Below are positions 33,819-42,835 of a stretch of 48,080 nucleotides of DNA, in pieces (within the stretch, counting starts at the first letter, position 1; each line of letters opens with the position of its first letter). Source of the stretch: Acidimicrobiales bacterium (GTDB lineage Bacteria; Actinomycetota; Acidimicrobiia; Acidimicrobiales; UBA8592); NCBI GenBank assembly GCA_030740795.1, contig JASLWO010000033.1, positions 1-48,080 on the forward strand, in the 5' to 3' direction. The notes under the pieces are model-generated. The model was not told where the DNA came from. It made no database searches and saw only the letters and a list, made by a program, of their open reading frames with translations. A program made the position numbers and the translations under genes.

Positions 33819-33860
33819 TTGAGATTACCTTATGAAGATTCTAGATTGACCTATTTGATA

Positions 33861-33872
33861 CTCTCTAGAGAG
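33861..33872. repeat. 12-bp perfect palindrome between promoter-like boxes (candidate operator)
   Basis: CTCTCTAGAGAG is a perfect palindrome in the divergent region of thiolase-like and PAC2 genes. On the plus strand a TTGACC box lies at 33846-33851 and an AT-rich AGAATAA after the palindrome, a spacing of about 19-20 bases. A dyad between widely spaced -35 and -10 boxes is the MerR-type arrangement; no regulator gene is present. Confidence 0.35.
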
Positions 33873-33924
33873 AATAACTTTTTTTAATTCCTTGTCGCGC
33901 ATGATTTTGTGTAAGGCTCATGCA

Positions 33925-34770
33925 ATGAGTGAACTGCATTGGGAAGAACAAAGGGAATTGAATCGACCTCTCCTTATTGTCGCGTTAAAGGGATTGTTTG
34001 ATGCTGCTGAAGCTGCGACGGCTGGCGTTGATCTTTTAATTGCCAAACATGATGCTTCCCCTGTCGCAGAAATAAATCCTGAAACCTTTTTTAATTTCCA
34101 AGAAGAACGGCCTTTGGTTCGCTTAGGTGATGGCGGTAGAGAAATCCAGTGGCCTTCCAATGTGGTTTATGGAGTTGAGTGTGAGAGTGGGAATCATGAC
34201 CTTCTTCTCCTTTCTGGCATAGAACCTCACCTTAAATGGAGAACGTTTTCCGATGCTTTACTTGAATTAGCTCAGAAAATGAATGTTGAAATGGTAATAA
34301 CTATTGGTGCGATGGCGGGAATGGCGCCACATACCCGCCCTTTGGGAGTTGTAGGAAGTGCTTCTAATCCAATAATCGCAGACCGGCTTGGTCTCGGTCG
34401 ACCAACTTATGAAGGTCCTACTGGTTTAGTGGGGGTTCTACACGATCATTTGGATAAAGAATGTATCCCCATTATTTCTCTTAGAGTTTCTGTTCCTCAT
34501 TACGTGCCCGGTCCTCCAAATCCTGAAGCTACCCGATCTTTGCTCTCTCGGCTTGAGCTTGTCACAGGTGTTGAAACATTCCATGCAGATTTAGATAAAG
34601 CGGCTAATGAATGGAGAAGTAGAATTCATACAGCCGTGACGAATGATTCAGACATGGCGAGTTATGTCCAACAGTTAGAACAACGCGTTGATGAAAGTGA
34701 AGTTCTTCCATCCGGTGATGACCTTGCCGCAGAGTTGGAAGCATTTCTTCGCGATAAGCGATCTGATTAA
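33925..34770 (+). CDS. PAC2 family protein
   Basis: A 281-residue protein of the PAC2 family (proteasome assembly chaperone 2-like; COG2047 relatives are common in actinobacteria). Landmarks are the start LIVALKGLFDAAEAATAGVD, LLLSGIEPHLKWRTFSDALLELAQ, VITIGAMAGMAPHTRP, LGRPTYEGPTGLVGVLHDH, and VSVPHYVPGPPNPEATRSLLSRLE. A ~40-residue acidic helical tail follows. In actinobacteria, which may have proteasomes, the role of PAC2 proteins is not shown. The ATG at 33925 has AAGG eight bases upstream; TTG/ATG codons at 33892 and 33901 are less likely. It converges on the ROK gene with a 4-base gap. Confidence 0.88.
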   Translation: MSELHWEEQRELNRPLLIVALKGLFDAAEAATAGVDLLIAKHDASPVAEINPETFFNFQEERPLVRLGDGGREIQWPSNVVYGVECESGNHDLLLLSGIEPHLKWRTFSDALLELAQKMNVEMVITIGAMAGMAPHTRPLGVVGSASNPIIADRLGLGRPTYEGPTGLVGVLHDHLDKECIPIISLRVSVPHYVPGPPNPEATRSLLSRLELVTGVETFHADLDKAANEWRSRIHTAVTNDSDMASYVQQLEQRVDESEVLPSGDDLAAELEAFLRDKRSD

Positions 34771-34774
34771 CCCT

Positions 34775-35659
34775 TTAGAATTTAGTTAGAATTTCCTTCC
34801 CTAAATTCCGAAATGCTACAGCTGCAGCTCCTATTAAAGGACCCTTGTCACCTAATCCCCCAGGGATTATCAATGTTCCTTGTGAATGTTCAATTTTTGT
34901 TAATTCGTTAATTGTTTGTTGTGCTGATTCGAAAAAAATATTTCCAAACCCTAATGCAACTGAACCAGAAACAACTGCCAGTTGAAGGTCTAGAAGGTTC
35001 GCTATTGATGCTACGGCTCTGCCGACATGGATGCCTGCTTGAATTCGTATCTCCTCAACTGCTTCCTTTGAGGTGGAACCATATTTTCTTTCAAGCCCTG
35101 ACCCTGAAGCAGATCCTTCAAGAAGGCCACTGACTCCGTTTGCGTCTAGTCCACCTCCTGGTTCAACGAAAATATGTCCGATGTGCCCTGCGTTCCCGTC
35201 AGCCCCTTCAAGGAGTTTGCCATTTAGAACAATCCCGCCACCAATCCCTGTTGAAACAACCATGGCGATGTAATTATCGCAACCTCGTGCCGCACCTATC
35301 CAACCTTCGGCTAGGGCTAGGGCTTTTGCATCATTGTCAATAAAGGTTGGTATCCGCAGGTCTTTTTCTATTTTTTCTCGTAAGGGGAAATCTCTCCAGT
35401 CTGGGATATTGAGCGGGGATACTTGTTCATAGGCTTGCTTCCCTGGCCCTCCACATCCAATACCTATTGCGACTGGGTCTACCAAAGAAGATGCTAAACA
35501 TTCTTTTACTAGGGTGAGGACGCTTTCATACAAAGAGCTAGTATTTCCTGCATCTTTTTGTGTTGGGGTTTGCATCCGGTTGCCAACGTGACCTTCATCG
35601 TTGACAATAGCGGCGGCGATTTTGGTTCCGCCGATGTCTAATGCGAGGACGCTTTGCAC
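34775..35659 (-). CDS. ROK family sugar kinase lacking the zinc-cysteine motif
   Basis: A 294-residue ROK kinase: ATP loop LDIGGTKIAAAIV, GIGCGGPG, the catalytic-Asp segment IPTFIDNDAKALALAEGW, STGIGGGIV and NAGHIGHIFVEPGG. The family's CxCGxxGC zinc motif, expected just after GHIGH, reads GGGLDANGVSGLLE here with no cysteine. The substrate is probably glucose or an N-acyl sugar; with the zinc site missing this is uncertain. The gene starts with GTG 6 bases after the stop of the MoxR-like ATPase gene, so they may be co-transcribed. Confidence 0.88.
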   Translation of the reverse strand: MQSVLALDIGGTKIAAAIVNDEGHVGNRMQTPTQKDAGNTSSLYESVLTLVKECLASSLVDPVAIGIGCGGPGKQAYEQVSPLNIPDWRDFPLREKIEKDLRIPTFIDNDAKALALAEGWIGAARGCDNYIAMVVSTGIGGGIVLNGKLLEGADGNAGHIGHIFVEPGGGLDANGVSGLLEGSASGSGLERKYGSTSKEAVEEIRIQAGIHVGRAVASIANLLDLQLAVVSGSVALGFGNIFFESAQQTINELTKIEHSQGTLIIPGGLGDKGPLIGAAAVAFRNLGKEILTKF

Positions 35660-35665
35660 GCTATA

Positions 35666-37087
35666 TCAGGCTCTAGCTCGATAAACCCCTGAATCCCCAA
35701 CTGCTTCTTTGTTAAGAAGTTTACTTAGGTGCAGTCCTTCAAGGATAAATTCAATTCCGCTAGCTACCAGAGATGGAGATTCTAGGTCTTTTTCGTCAAG
35801 TCCTAAGTTTTTAAGAATAGGTAGAAAGGAAGGAATCTCTTCAAGCCATTGCACATATGTTGTTGAAGCTATGTCATCTCCTGCGTTGATAACTGCTCCG
35901 TCTGCAAACGCTTGGAGTACACCACTGCACAATGCTTGGTCTGCGATTTCCTTAAACACTTCCAAAATTGACTGTTTGATTAAGTATTGAATTATTTCAA
36001 CTTCTCTTCCGTCATCAAGGGACTCAACCTCGATTTTGCCTGCCGTTGATGCTACGAGGGCGCTTAGGTCACTTACTCTAGGCACAACAATATCCTCTTC
36101 GTCCGCTTCGCTTAGCAGCGTTCGCCGAACAGCTCCTGCTATTAGTGATTCGTAATTGGTTACGGTGACACGAACAGATACTCCTGAACGTTGATTAATG
36201 TGGGCGCTTTCACGAGCAGCGTGCGTGATGGTAGCAACAATTTTTGACATGAAATCAGGAACGACCGCTGCAACGTCGTCTTTAGCGAAAATTGTTGCTT
36301 CCTGAACTGCAATATCTGCCTCAAGATCGACGTCAAAGGGGTAATGTGTTCGTAATTGACTACCGAACCGGTCTTTTAGCGGAGTGATTATCCTGCCTCT
36401 ATTTGTGTAATCTTCGGGATTAGCAGATGCCACTAAGAGAATGTCCAAAGGAAGTCGGATCTTGTAGCCCCTAACCTGTACATCTCTTTCTTCTAGAACA
36501 TTGAGTAGTCCTACCTGTATTCTTTCGGACAGGTCAGGGAGTTCATTAATAGCGAAAATCCCCCGATTGGTTCTTGGCACAAGTCCATAATGAAGCGTTA
36601 ATTCATCTGAAAGATAGCGCCCTTCCGCAACTTTTATTGGATCAACCTCTCCGATGAGGTCAGCTATTGCCGTGTCTGGCGTTGCTAGTTTTTCTCCAAA
36701 CCTCTCGCTTCTATGTATCCAATGAATAGGAGTTCCATCCCCTTTTTCTTCAATTAAATTTATTGCATATCTTGAAACAGGGTTGAAAGGGTCATCGTTA
36801 ATCTCTGACCCTGCGATGGCAGGCATCCACTCATCAAGTAAATCTACGAGACCACGTATCATCCTGGTTTTTGCCTGGCCTCTTTCCCCGAGAAATATAA
36901 AGTCGTGTCCAGCTAGCAGGGCATTTTCCAATTGGGGAATAACCGTTTCTTGGTAACCAATCACACTGGGAAAAAGTTCTTTCCCTTCGCTGATTTGCGA
37001 AATGGCATTCTCTCGAATTTCTTGCTTAACGGTTCTAGAAACCCAACCTGATTTTTTTAATTTTCCAAGCGTTAACGAGTGCTTCAT
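35666..37087 (-). CDS. MoxR/magnesium-chelatase-like AAA+ ATPase
   Basis: A 473-residue AAA+ protein of the magnesium-chelatase-I/MoxR type (COG1239). Walker A is FLGERGQAKT (about 66-74), Walker B is GIFAINELPDL, sensor 1 is LLVASANPEDYTNRGR, and arginine-finger-like residues follow in PLKDRFGSQLRTHYPFD. The C-terminal ~150 residues are helical and acidic. In actinobacteria this ATPase is usually encoded next to the VWA protein found at 27204-29195; here they are apart. Together they are thought to act as a chaperone that remodels or inserts metal into target proteins; no target is indicated. It is not a true chlorophyll-pathway enzyme. Confidence 0.88.
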   Translation of the reverse strand: MKHSLTLGKLKKSGWVSRTVKQEIRENAISQISEGKELFPSVIGYQETVIPQLENALLAGHDFIFLGERGQAKTRMIRGLVDLLDEWMPAIAGSEINDDPFNPVSRYAINLIEEKGDGTPIHWIHRSERFGEKLATPDTAIADLIGEVDPIKVAEGRYLSDELTLHYGLVPRTNRGIFAINELPDLSERIQVGLLNVLEERDVQVRGYKIRLPLDILLVASANPEDYTNRGRIITPLKDRFGSQLRTHYPFDVDLEADIAVQEATIFAKDDVAAVVPDFMSKIVATITHAARESAHINQRSGVSVRVTVTNYESLIAGAVRRTLLSEADEEDIVVPRVSDLSALVASTAGKIEVESLDDGREVEIIQYLIKQSILEVFKEIADQALCSGVLQAFADGAVINAGDDIASTTYVQWLEEIPSFLPILKNLGLDEKDLESPSLVASGIEFILEGLHLSKLLNKEAVGDSGVYRARA

Positions 37088-37141
37088 GGTTGCACCGTAG
37101 CGGACATATAGGGAGATGACCGCATCGAAGATACGAGGAAT

Positions 37142-37783
37142 TTAAAAACTATCTAATGAACCCAATTCTTTATTTATGTTATTGATCGCCTGTTGTTCAA
37201 ACAGTTCCTTGAACGATTCCGTGGCGTAAATACTTGACCTGGCTAGTAGACCTTTAAGGAATTTGCTTCTCCCTGAAAAAAAATCATTATTTGTTAAGTG
37301 CTTGAATTCTTTTCGGATATTCACCGCATATTCATGGTATTTATCTGTTGTTGAACCAAGTACATGAAGGTCTAAATCATGGAGGATGGCTTGCATGCGA
37401 TCAGATGGCGGATCAATACCATAATCTGCCGTCTGTTCAATGAGGTGAGCTACGCGTGAAGCATTGCTTATTCCTTGCTCAAGTAACCATTTCTCAGCTA
37501 CTTCAGCGCTTTGCATTTCGTTGGTATCTGAAATGGGGTCATAGATGATGTCATGGAACCACACTGCGTATTCGATGAAGTTAAGTTCATTTTGTTCCAG
37601 AAGAACCCCGTCTAGGAGGTTAAGGCAGGAATGGATGTGGGCAAGCGTGTGATAATAGCGGTGGGTTTCGCCATAGGAATCTATAAATTGTTGACACATT
37701 AACGTTGCAGCTCTCACATTTACCTTATTTCTATAGCAAAGGTCGAACCATCTATGCATTGGATCAAAGTCTTTTATCTCCAT
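37142..37783 (-). CDS. HD-superfamily metal-dependent hydrolase
   Basis: A 213-residue protein of the COG4339 family (predicted HD phosphohydrolase). Metal ligands are visible as the first His in RYYHTLAHIHSCLNLLD, the HD pair in VWFHDIIYDP, and a later Asp in ILHDLDLHVLGS. Relatives resemble the N-terminal half of phosphohydrolases of nucleotides or sugar phosphates; no substrate known. The N-terminal WFDLCYRNKVNVRAATLMCQQF helix is typical for the family. Transcribed 54 bases upstream of the MoxR-like gene on the same strand. Confidence 0.82.
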   Translation of the reverse strand: MEIKDFDPMHRWFDLCYRNKVNVRAATLMCQQFIDSYGETHRYYHTLAHIHSCLNLLDGVLLEQNELNFIEYAVWFHDIIYDPISDTNEMQSAEVAEKWLLEQGISNASRVAHLIEQTADYGIDPPSDRMQAILHDLDLHVLGSTTDKYHEYAVNIRKEFKHLTNNDFFSGRSKFLKGLLARSSIYATESFKELFEQQAINNINKELGSLDSF

Positions 37784-37950
37784 GGGAAAAGACTAGTTCC
37801 CGACATTAAGCCATGGGGAAAGTATCATTGAATTCTGACATGTTAAAAGGGCACACGGTTGGTCTGAAAATCATGTCGGGCACTACGGTCAATGTAGGTA
37901 AAGCAACTGAATTAAGTAATTTAAGTAAATGCCAGGAGGCACAGAACGCA

Positions 37951-38772
37951 ATGGCACAAACAATGACGCGGAAAGGTCCAGAACCCATCCGTAAAAGGCC
38001 AAGGCAACTTCCATTTCCTTTAAATCTCTACCAAAGCGCCATTGGAAGAAAATGGGTGATGGCTGTGAGCGGCGTTGTACTGCTCGGTTTCGTAGTTACT
38101 CACATGATCGGGAACCTTCATTTGTACGAAGGTCCGCTAGAAATCCATGAATACGCTGAAACTCTAAGGAATCTGGGAACAGACATTATTCCCAGAACCT
38201 GGCTTCTTTGGGGTGTGCGACTTCTGCTAATTGCGGCTTTCGCTATCCATATCCATTCTGCATATACGTTGAAAGAAATGGGTAGGAAAGCCAATACACG
38301 CTCTAACTACGCTGATGGAAACAAAAAATATGCTTCTTCCCAAGACTTTGTTGCAGCAAACTACGCCAGTCGAACCATGCGCTGGACTGGCCCCATTATT
38401 CTTCTGTACCTTTTCTTCCACTTAGCTGACTTAACGTGGGGTTGGTTCAGCAAAGATTGGCATCTTGGAGATCCATACAACAACGTTGTGGTCTCCATGG
38501 GGAACATAGGTGTTGCCCTCATTTACATTGTCGCTAACGTAGCACTGGCCATACATATCTTTCATGGAACATGGAGCCTGTTCCAAAGTTTGGGAATCAA
38601 TTCCCCAAAGATCAACAAAATACGTAGGCATACCGCTGCCGGCTTAGCTGGACTTATTCTTGTCGGGAATCTGAGCTTTCCAATCGCAGTACAGATTGGT
38701 TTGATAGATCAAGATAACTGTGAAGCACCTTGTGGTCTTAACGCTGTTGAACTTGAGGAGGGAAGAGAATGA
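37951..38772 (+). CDS. sdhC: succinate dehydrogenase cytochrome b subunit (SdhC, b558 type)
   Basis: A 273-residue membrane anchor with five hydrophobic helices and several histidines in helices suited to bind two hemes (e.g. [47 protein letters not shown]). This is the single-subunit b558-type anchor, so no separate sdhD is expected. It passes electrons from succinate to menaquinone. The start is set at ATG 37951, behind AGGAGG; an open frame continues to 37813 but has no ribosome site. The stop overlaps sdhA by 4 bases (ATGA). Confidence 0.9.
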   Translation: MAQTMTRKGPEPIRKRPRQLPFPLNLYQSAIGRKWVMAVSGVVLLGFVVTHMIGNLHLYEGPLEIHEYAETLRNLGTDIIPRTWLLWGVRLLLIAAFAIHIHSAYTLKEMGRKANTRSNYADGNKKYASSQDFVAANYASRTMRWTGPIILLYLFFHLADLTWGWFSKDWHLGDPYNNVVVSMGNIGVALIYIVANVALAIHIFHGTWSLFQSLGINSPKINKIRRHTAAGLAGLILVGNLSFPIAVQIGLIDQDNCEAPCGLNAVELEEGRE

Positions 38773-40691
38773 TCGGAGAAATCAATTCGCGAAGCCCGGA
38801 AGGTCCGATAGAAGACAAGTGGTCTAGCCATAAGTTCAATATGAAATTGGTGAATCCTGCCAATAAACGAAAGTTTGAAGTCATAGTCGTTGGAACAGGT
38901 CTTGCCGGTGCCTCAGCTGCTGCGACACTTGGCGAGTTGGGTTATAAAGTCAAAGCTTTCACATACCATGACAGTCCGAGAAGAGCTCACAGTATTGCTG
39001 CCCAGGGAGGGATCAATGGTGCGAAGAACTATCAAAACGATGGGGATTCCGTTTATAGGCTCTTCTATGACACGGTTAAAGGCGGAGATTACCGAAGTCG
39101 TGAAGCAAACGTTCACCGACTTGCTGAGGTGTCGCTTAATATCATTGACCAATGCGTCGGGCAAGGCGTACCGTTTGCCCGAGAATACGGTGGGCTTCTT
39201 GACAATAGGTCCTTTGGTGGGGCTCAGGTAAGTAGAACTTTCTACGCTCGTGGGCAAACAGGGCAACAGTTGCTGCTCGGCGCTTATTCAGCCTTAATGC
39301 GTCAGGTCGGTTCCGGTTCAGTGGAATTGCACACTAGAACTGAAATGCTGGATTTGATAGTCCACGATGGAGCTGCGAGGGGGATTGTTGTCAGAGATTT
39401 AATTACTGGCGATGTTCGAAGCCATACAGCTCATGCTGTGGTTCTTGCTACTGGTGGATACGGAAATGTCTACTACCTATCAACCAACGCAATGATGTGT
39501 AACGTCACGGCTGGGTGGAGAGCTCATCGTAGAGGTGCCATGTTCGCTAACCCGTGCTACACACAAATCCATCCAACCTGCATACCTGCCAGTGATGAAT
39601 TCCAATCCAAATTAACGCTGATGTCTGAATCGTTAAGAAATGATGGACGTATTTGGGTCCCTAAGGATCATGACGAAGGTAGGTCAATTTCTGAGATCTC
39701 TGAAGATCAGAGATACTACTATCTTGAAGAAAAGTATCCTTCTTTCGGAAATTTGGTGCCCCGTGACGTAGCTTCAAGAAACGCCAAAACCGTGGTAGAT
39801 GCAGGGCTTGGAGTTGGGCCTCTTAAAAATGGTGTTTACCTTGATTTTGCTGACGCTATTCAACGAGATGGGGAAGATGTTATAAGAGAGCGATACGGAA
39901 ACCTTTTCCAAATGTATGAGCGAATCACTGGTGAAGATCCATATAAAACCCCGATGCGTATCTACCCTGCGACGCATTACACGATGGGAGGTCTGTGGGT
40001 TGATTATGAATTAATGAGTAACCTGCCTGGTTTATTTGTTGTCGGAGAGGCGAACTTCTCTGATCATGGAGCGAACCGCCTTGGAGCTTCCGCTCTCATG
40101 CAAGGTCTTGCAGATGGTTACTTTGTTCTTCCTTACACAATAGGTAATTACCTTGCTCCCCTCTTGGGTGAAAGCACACTTGATGAGAATGATCCCTCTT
40201 GCTCCAATGCAGTTAACGAAGTTGCAGAACGCACGCAAAAGTGGCTTTCCATTAATGGGACACGTTCAGTTGATTGGTTCCATAGAGAGCTTGGAAAATT
40301 AGTTTGGAACTTCATTGGAATGGAACGGGACAAAAACGGACTTGAGAAAGCGCTTACAGAAATACCTTCCCTAAGGGAAGAATTTGAAAAAGATGTCCGC
40401 GTTCTGGGGTCTGCTGATAATTTGAACACTTCTCTTGAGAAGGTCGGACGGGTAGCTGACTTCTTCGAACTCGCTGAATTAAAGGCGCGCGACGCATTAG
40501 AACGCGCTGAATCGTGTGGAGGGCATTTCCGTTCAGAGAGCCAAACCACTGATGGTGAAGCGTTACGAGATGACGAAAATTTCTCCCATGTAGCCGCATG
40601 GGAGTGGGGTGGAACTTCTAGTTCTGCGATACGCCATAAAGAAGAACTGGAATTTGAACATGTTCCACTTACACAACGGTCTTACAAGTAG
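38769..40691 (+). CDS. sdhA: succinate dehydrogenase flavoprotein subunit
   Basis: A 640-residue flavoprotein. The FAD dinucleotide motif is [12 protein letters not shown] (about 40-51); the covalent-flavin histidine is His74 in [15 protein letters not shown]; active-site segments are [22 protein letters not shown] and [25 protein letters not shown] is the late FAD contact. The length and the C-terminal helical domain are normal for the actinobacterial/Bacillus-type SdhA. It oxidises succinate to fumarate. Translation is coupled to sdhC. Confidence 0.95.
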   Translation: MIGEINSRSPEGPIEDKWSSHKFNMKLVNPANKRKFEVIVVGTGLAGASAAATLGELGYKVKAFTYHDSPRRAHSIAAQGGINGAKNYQNDGDSVYRLFYDTVKGGDYRSREANVHRLAEVSLNIIDQCVGQGVPFAREYGGLLDNRSFGGAQVSRTFYARGQTGQQLLLGAYSALMRQVGSGSVELHTRTEMLDLIVHDGAARGIVVRDLITGDVRSHTAHAVVLATGGYGNVYYLSTNAMMCNVTAGWRAHRRGAMFANPCYTQIHPTCIPASDEFQSKLTLMSESLRNDGRIWVPKDHDEGRSISEISEDQRYYYLEEKYPSFGNLVPRDVASRNAKTVVDAGLGVGPLKNGVYLDFADAIQRDGEDVIRERYGNLFQMYERITGEDPYKTPMRIYPATHYTMGGLWVDYELMSNLPGLFVVGEANFSDHGANRLGASALMQGLADGYFVLPYTIGNYLAPLLGESTLDENDPSCSNAVNEVAERTQKWLSINGTRSVDWFHRELGKLVWNFIGMERDKNGLEKALTEIPSLREEFEKDVRVLGSADNLNTSLEKVGRVADFFELAELKARDALERAESCGGHFRSESQTTDGEALRDDENFSHVAAWEWGGTSSSAIRHKEELEFEHVPLTQRSYK

Positions 40692-40700
40692 GAGGGCATG

Positions 40701-41474
40701 ATGGAAGACACAATGACCCTTACGTTAAAAGTTTGGCGACAAAAAGGACCTATGGAAAATGGGCGGTTTGAAACTTATGAACTTGAACAAATAAGCCCCG
40801 ACATGTCATTCCTCGAAATGTTCGATGTCCTTAACGAAAATCTTATTAATAACGGGGAAGAACCTGTAGAGATAGCTAGTGACTGCCGAGAAGGTATCTG
40901 TGGAACTTGTGGATGCATGATCAACGGAAAAGCACATGGACCTGAGAAAGCAACCGCGACCTGCCAGCTACACATGCGTAAATTTAAAGATGGGGACACG
41001 ATTATCGTTGAGCCGTGGCAAGCGACGTCTTTCCCGGTCATCAAAGACTTGGTAGTTGACCGCTCCCCATTAGATCGGATCATTGAGTCAGGTGGTTTCA
41101 TTACTGTTCCGACTGGATCTGCTCCTGATGCAAACTTGATCCCTGTTCCTAAAGACGCTGCCGACGCTGCTTTTGATGCAGCGGCATGCATCGGTTGTGG
41201 CGCTTGTGTAGCTGCATGCCCTAACTCAGCGGCACAACTTTTCACATCAGCGAAAGTGCAGCATCTTAACCTACTCCCTCAAGGACAAGCCGAACGTTGG
41301 TCTCGAACGGAAGAAATGGTTGAGAAAATGGAAGAATACTTCGGATCCTGCACCAACCATGGTGAATGCCATGAAGCTTGCCCTAAAGAAATTCCTTTAG
41401 ATTTTATTGCATACACAAATAGGGATTACGTGAAATCGAAACGGAAGAACAGAAACCTGCTTGGTCAAGATTAA
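40701..41474 (+). CDS. sdhB: succinate dehydrogenase iron-sulfur subunit
   Basis: A ~257-residue protein with all cluster ligands. The 2Fe-2S set is in [14 protein letters not shown] and TATCQLH; the 4Fe-4S and 3Fe-4S sets are in [12 protein letters not shown] and [13 protein letters not shown]. It carries electrons from SdhA to the heme anchor. The start is chosen at the second of two adjacent ATGs because AGGAGG lies 5 bases before it (2 bases before the first, 40698); a third ATG at 40713 is also possible. It is the last gene of the operon and converges on the hydrolase gene with a 3-base gap. Confidence 0.94.
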   Translation: MEDTMTLTLKVWRQKGPMENGRFETYELEQISPDMSFLEMFDVLNENLINNGEEPVEIASDCREGICGTCGCMINGKAHGPEKATATCQLHMRKFKDGDTIIVEPWQATSFPVIKDLVVDRSPLDRIIESGGFITVPTGSAPDANLIPVPKDAADAAFDAAACIGCGACVAACPNSAAQLFTSAKVQHLNLLPQGQAERWSRTEEMVEKMEEYFGSCTNHGECHEACPKEIPLDFIAYTNRDYVKSKRKNRNLLGQD

Positions 41475-41477
41475 TAA

Positions 41478-42167
41478 TTAGATCTCATTCAAGAGTGCGA
41501 TCGTTCTCTCCCATGCAAGATTGCTAGCTTCTATGTCATATGTGCCTAATGCATTTTCTTCATTGGCGAATGCATGACCTGTGCCGTCGTATATGTGAAA
41601 AATGACATCTTTATCTAAGGATTGAAGATGATTTTCTAGATTTGTAATAGCTTCGGGAGGGAAAAAATCATCCTGAGCTGCGAAGTGCCCCTCTACCTTT
41701 GCTGAGAGTCCCGACCAATCTGCGGCTCCTTCTTCCAAAGGGGCTCCATAGAATGGAGCTGCTACTCCAACTCTATCTCCTTCTAGGGAAGCGATCATTA
41801 ATGTGAGCATCCCACCCATGCAGAATCCGACAGCTCCTACTTGATTGCTGGAACAAGAATCAATGGAAAGCAAGTAGTCAATAGCTGCAGACATGTCACG
41901 CGCCGCTCGGTCAGGGGGGAGAGAAGTCATAAGTTCGCCGGCTTTATCCATTTCAGTATGTTCAGCAAAGTCGCCATGATAAAGATCGGGGGCTAATGCT
42001 GTAAAGCCTTTATCTGCCAGCCTGTCACAAACTCCTTTGATTTGTGGGACCAACCCCCACCATTCTTGTAGCACAAGCACTCCCGGGCCATTCCCTGAAT
42101 GCGATTCTGATAAGTATCCTGATGCATTGTTTCCATTGGCAGAAAATTCAACCATTCTTCCCGTCAT
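41478..42167 (-). CDS. dienelactone hydrolase family protein
   Basis: A 229-residue alpha/beta hydrolase. The nucleophile is Cys116 in VGFCMGGML; acid Asp166/167 in FAAQDDFFPP; base His198 in GTGHAFAN; and Glu35 in LQEWWGL, the residue that activates the cysteine in dienelactone hydrolases. All four are present. The family opens lactone rings such as dienelactone in chlorocatechol breakdown; many members have unknown natural substrates. Transcribed alone or with the methyltransferase upstream (92-base gap). Confidence 0.9.
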   Translation of the reverse strand: MTGRMVEFSANGNNASGYLSESHSGNGPGVLVLQEWWGLVPQIKGVCDRLADKGFTALAPDLYHGDFAEHTEMDKAGELMTSLPPDRAARDMSAAIDYLLSIDSCSSNQVGAVGFCMGGMLTLMIASLEGDRVGVAAPFYGAPLEEGAADWSGLSAKVEGHFAAQDDFFPPEAITNLENHLQSLDKDVIFHIYDGTGHAFANEENALGTYDIEASNLAWERTIALLNEI

Positions 42168-42259
42168 GTTAGTTCTCCTATTTTTGAAAATATTTCAGAC
42201 TAATCATATGTCTAGTCAAGCGAAGTGGTGGACACAAAGAAATAGCAAGAAAACAGGTT

Positions 42260-42835
42260 TTATTTTTGGCAAACCAGCCACGCTTCATGTCTTCCAGAAT
42301 CTCGCCATGCTTCATCTACATGAATCACTTCCATGGAATGCGCTAATTCGAAGCTTTCTCCTAATTTGAATATTTCTGCTGGTTCTAACAAAAAATTAGA
42401 TGATGGGTGTTCGTGACGTTCAAGATTTTGTTTAGTTGGATGTGCCAATAACAAAATACCTGAATCATTTAAGAAGTTCGGTACTTTTTGTAAAAGGTTC
42501 CTGTCAAGAAATAGCGTGATCAGTGCGATATCCCATTGGCGGTTTGGTGGCAACGAATTGTTTTCAAGGTCCCAATGAATGCATTCAATCTCAACTCCTA
42601 AATTATGTGATGCTTCTGTTGCCTGATTAAGAGCGATAGGGCTGATATCAATCAAGGAAGTTGAGTAACCTTTTTCTGCGTACCAAAGTGCGTTGCGGCC
42701 ATTGCCGCCTGCAATATCGACGCAACTTCCAGAGCTTGGAAGATATTTTTCTGTAGCTGGGAGAAAATCTGAAAACGGGTTTAGTTCCGGGTTCTTTTGG
42801 TATCTGTTATCCCAATGGGTTTGAGAGTCGGTCAT
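42260..42835 (-). CDS. class I SAM-dependent methyltransferase (TehB-like)
   Basis: A 191-residue methyltransferase. SAM motif I is CVDIAGGNGRNALWYAEKG, followed by acidic motif II in TSLIDIS and DLENNSLPPNRQWDIALITLFL as motif IV region. The N-terminus HWDNRYQKNPELNPFSDFLP is typical of TehB/thiopurine-type small-molecule methyltransferases. The start overlaps the P450 stop by 4 bases (ATGA), so the two are coupled and may modify the same compound. Acceptor unknown. Confidence 0.85.
   Translation of the reverse strand: MTDSQTHWDNRYQKNPELNPFSDFLPATEKYLPSSGSCVDIAGGNGRNALWYAEKGYSTSLIDISPIALNQATEASHNLGVEIECIHWDLENNSLPPNRQWDIALITLFLDRNLLQKVPNFLNDSGILLLAHPTKQNLERHEHPSSNFLLEPAEIFKLGESFELAHSMEVIHVDEAWRDSGRHEAWLVCQK

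Noticed and set aside
37813-37950. 46-residue N-terminal extension of SdhC
   Set aside because: No ribosome site at the upstream ATG, whereas AGGAGG precedes the ATG at 37951, and the extension has no family similarity.
40775-41245. 156-codon minus-strand frame
   Set aside because: Antisense to sdhB, where all cluster cysteines are conserved.
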